A stretch of 64,000 nt of DNA from Treponema sp. (GTDB lineage: Bacteria > Spirochaetota > Spirochaetia > Treponematales > Treponemataceae): contig JAFZRP010000104.1 in assembly GCA_017619795.1 (NCBI GenBank), positions 62,001-126,000 on the forward strand. Reading direction: 5' to 3'. The notes under the pieces are model-generated. The model saw only the letters and a list, made by a program, of their open reading frames with translations, ran no database searches and was not told the origin of the DNA. Shown here in pieces: positions 63,701 to 64,000 of the stretch. How positions within the stretch are numbered: the stretch's first letter is position 1; each line of letters starts with the position of its first letter. The position numbers were made by a program, and so were the translations under genes.

Positions 63701-64000
63701 TGTTTGTAATTGCTGGACAGTGATTTGCAATAAAAGCCGGTTTTGCAAGCTTTGGAGCTATATCCTTAATATATTTTGTGTGAGCCCATACGCTTATTGT
63801 TTCTCCAACAGAAGCATCGTAAATAGCATTAACGCCGAGAGAATGTAAATAAGCAAGGATTTTTGGGAACTGTTCTTCATAAAAGGTAATAAAGGTTGTA
63901 GAAAAGATGACAGTGAGTTTTTCACCTTTAGCAAGAGCGTCGAAAAAGGCATCTGTATCGTCTTTGAACTCTCTGGCATCGTGAGGACAGGAGCGCAGAC
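60738..64000 (-). CDS. [FeFe]-hydrogenase-like sensor fused to FeS, GGDEF, EAL and PAS domains (5' end outside window)
   Basis: The frame stays open from the right edge to the stop at 60738, at least 1087 codons; the ATG at 63497 is internal. Upstream of it the protein reads SCPHDAREF (ferredoxin-like), then an [FeFe]-hydrogenase C-terminal domain with ANHCPAI, GPCIAKHQE and, past 63497, ACKHACNNGPG. All four H-cluster cysteine ligands are present, but the proton-shuttle Cys of the TSCCP motif is replaced (NHCP). Next come a 4Fe-4S segment (CSSCGYKTC..C), a GGDEF-fold domain with GGGTF, an EAL domain with all motifs intact (AEALCRW, SVNIS, FEVTES, MDDFGSGYSSL, LKLD, AEGVET) and two PAS domains. 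It should be a c-di-GMP phosphodiesterase controlled by H2 or redox state. Confidence 0.85.
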   Translation of the reverse strand, partial: LRSCPHDAREFKDDTDAFFDALAKGEKLTVIFSTTFITFYEEQFPKILAYLHSLGVNAIYDASVGETISVWAHTKYIKDIAPKLAKPAFIANHCPAITNRIETFYPYLFEKLIPVHTPEICEAIYLHKYLKNNDRIAYIGPCIAKHQEFHSENTNDNISFLLTYNHFMKKLSEVDFSTIDLSSYKTEFDQIDLETIKGSMIYGSFRNKIARNFPNGSKLLYMEGLVKDTFDILSVYDDIDDANIRPLMVDFIACKHACNNGPGIEPHKFSFENIILHHYKTSKNVNSDSDWKENWQKLQKDCKSLKYEDFTRTYENYYIQSVSLPSSTYDDVFNSMRKYTPDKRKINCSSCGYKTCKDMATAIAYGFNKKENCIHYMNEQLYYNFNTDKETGIPNKFSFVNLMKKLLENNPEKGYIISTGDVNRLKVINDLYGMPRGDAVLRVIARKLTEIAGPEGLCGRLGGGTFAVVFENTPENLKRFRDLTYFDCSEEGIKFPVTMRFGIYIPTDFETNPHIGLNFATLSMDKNVSSTQNTFTLYSESFRRQTKREIEITAKLQPALNNKDFILWFQPQYRASTGELIGAEALCRWTADDEMIMPKDFIPIAEKSGFIKTLDVEIWRMAFQALRKWIDSGLTPVPISVNISRISLSNDALIYTIKHFAEEFNIPTNLIHFEVTESAYMEDQQNMIDRISSIRRLGYQIAMDDFGSGYSSLNTLKDLPIDILKLDMGFLKDNTNMDKGGKILSSLAHMAQNLEYTTIAEGVETQEQADFIKSIGIDIIQGYLYAKPMPEEKFAELISNAESPVVIEKSKGTGLVDMGNFYNPESSESIMFDKLSGAAVIFEYNPKQKKTTILRINQKCLRVFGMESLSFREIQKSFYSFFSKETKQKFITSIQKTIETGSEVIFTAQDKELINESIVWTKIHLWEISSKDDSHIIYTLVEDITDEKNTENNLELTNKNLTSMIDNSKIGMCLMNVRFDFLNFMETIKITVLRANKEFVELTGYSEDEILSWTEKEVLGIVHPIDRPGFILHAVKSLSVKQTEPLTQVFRALFKDGEYRRIKMLMNVIKQDDGSYMLFTNYTPAD

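Noticed and set aside
1..64000. Prophage, insertion sequence or toxin-antitoxin pair
   Set aside because: No integrase, transposase, phage structural gene or typical paired small genes were seen; nearly all genes read as spirochaete chromosomal genes.

Overview
The window is from a spirochaete, most likely a free-living or host-associated (rumen/gut type) Treponema. The evidence is a periplasmic-flagellum sheath gene (flaA), a spirochaete-type hook operon (flbB-fliK-flgD-flgE), a FlgE that keeps Lys165 and Cys178 (the lysinoalanine cross-link pair described in Treponema denticola), a eukaryotic-type hexokinase, a short rpoZ upstream of miaA, and a radical-SAM/SPASM protein of a spirochaete-restricted type. 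The DNA is AT-rich with AT-rich promoters, and both tRNA genes lack an encoded CCA. No prophage, insertion sequence, rRNA operon or CRISPR array was seen.

Layout. 1-9.2 kb: end of a serine hydrolase, a transglutaminase-like lipoprotein, rpoZ-miaA, an esterase, two MATE exporters around a membrane phosphoesterase, and hslO. 9.2-9.95 kb: a REP-like palindrome, a 200-nt nested inverted-repeat element and tmRNA. 10-14.9 kb: a partner-switching module on the minus strand (SpoIIE phosphatase, STAS protein, RsbW-like kinase) followed by a second, 7TM SpoIIE phosphatase. 14.9-21 kb: a three-gene overlapping minus-strand operon (TPR protein with a decayed Mrr-like tail, phosphoesterase, ParB/Srx-fold protein) and a divergent TPR pair. 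21-24.4 kb: xseA-xseB-mutL. 24.5-33.9 kb: a glycan-type operon (SPASM protein, GT2-like protein, PseF/SpsF-PseG-methyltransferase fusion, ATP-grasp protein), then an amidase and a GerMN protein, then flaA. 34-41.2 kb: a RelA-TPR protein, tRNA-Glu, a JAB-DinG helicase, a small zinc ribbon, rpsT, HU, lnt and a bactofilin. 41.2-45 kb: an oligosaccharide ABC importer without its ATPase, with an unusual 8-bp phased repeat in its leader. 45.3-50.7 kb: rho, yegP, rpmE, an RlmK-type methyltransferase and hexokinase. 50.7-54.9 kb: the hook operon. 55-64 kb: an ankyrin protein, tRNA-Phe, two degenerate GGDEF-EAL receptors, and the C-terminal three quarters or so of an [FeFe]-hydrogenase-like/FeS/GGDEF/EAL/PAS sensor that runs off the right edge.

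How the parts work together. Motility and its control dominate: hook and sheath genes, a likely filament or envelope glycosylation operon next to flaA, and a cluster of c-di-GMP genes, one fused to a hydrogenase-like redox/H2 sensor. Sugar import, hexokinase and several stress or signalling genes (RelA-TPR, partner switching, tmRNA, Hsp33) complete the picture. Two regulatory patterns recur. Several promoters place the -10 box exactly six bases before the ATG with no Shine-Dalgarno, which suggests leaderless mRNAs. Other leaders hide the ribosome-binding site in a hairpin (the second MATE gene and fliK).

All family assignments come from reading motifs by eye; no database search was run.
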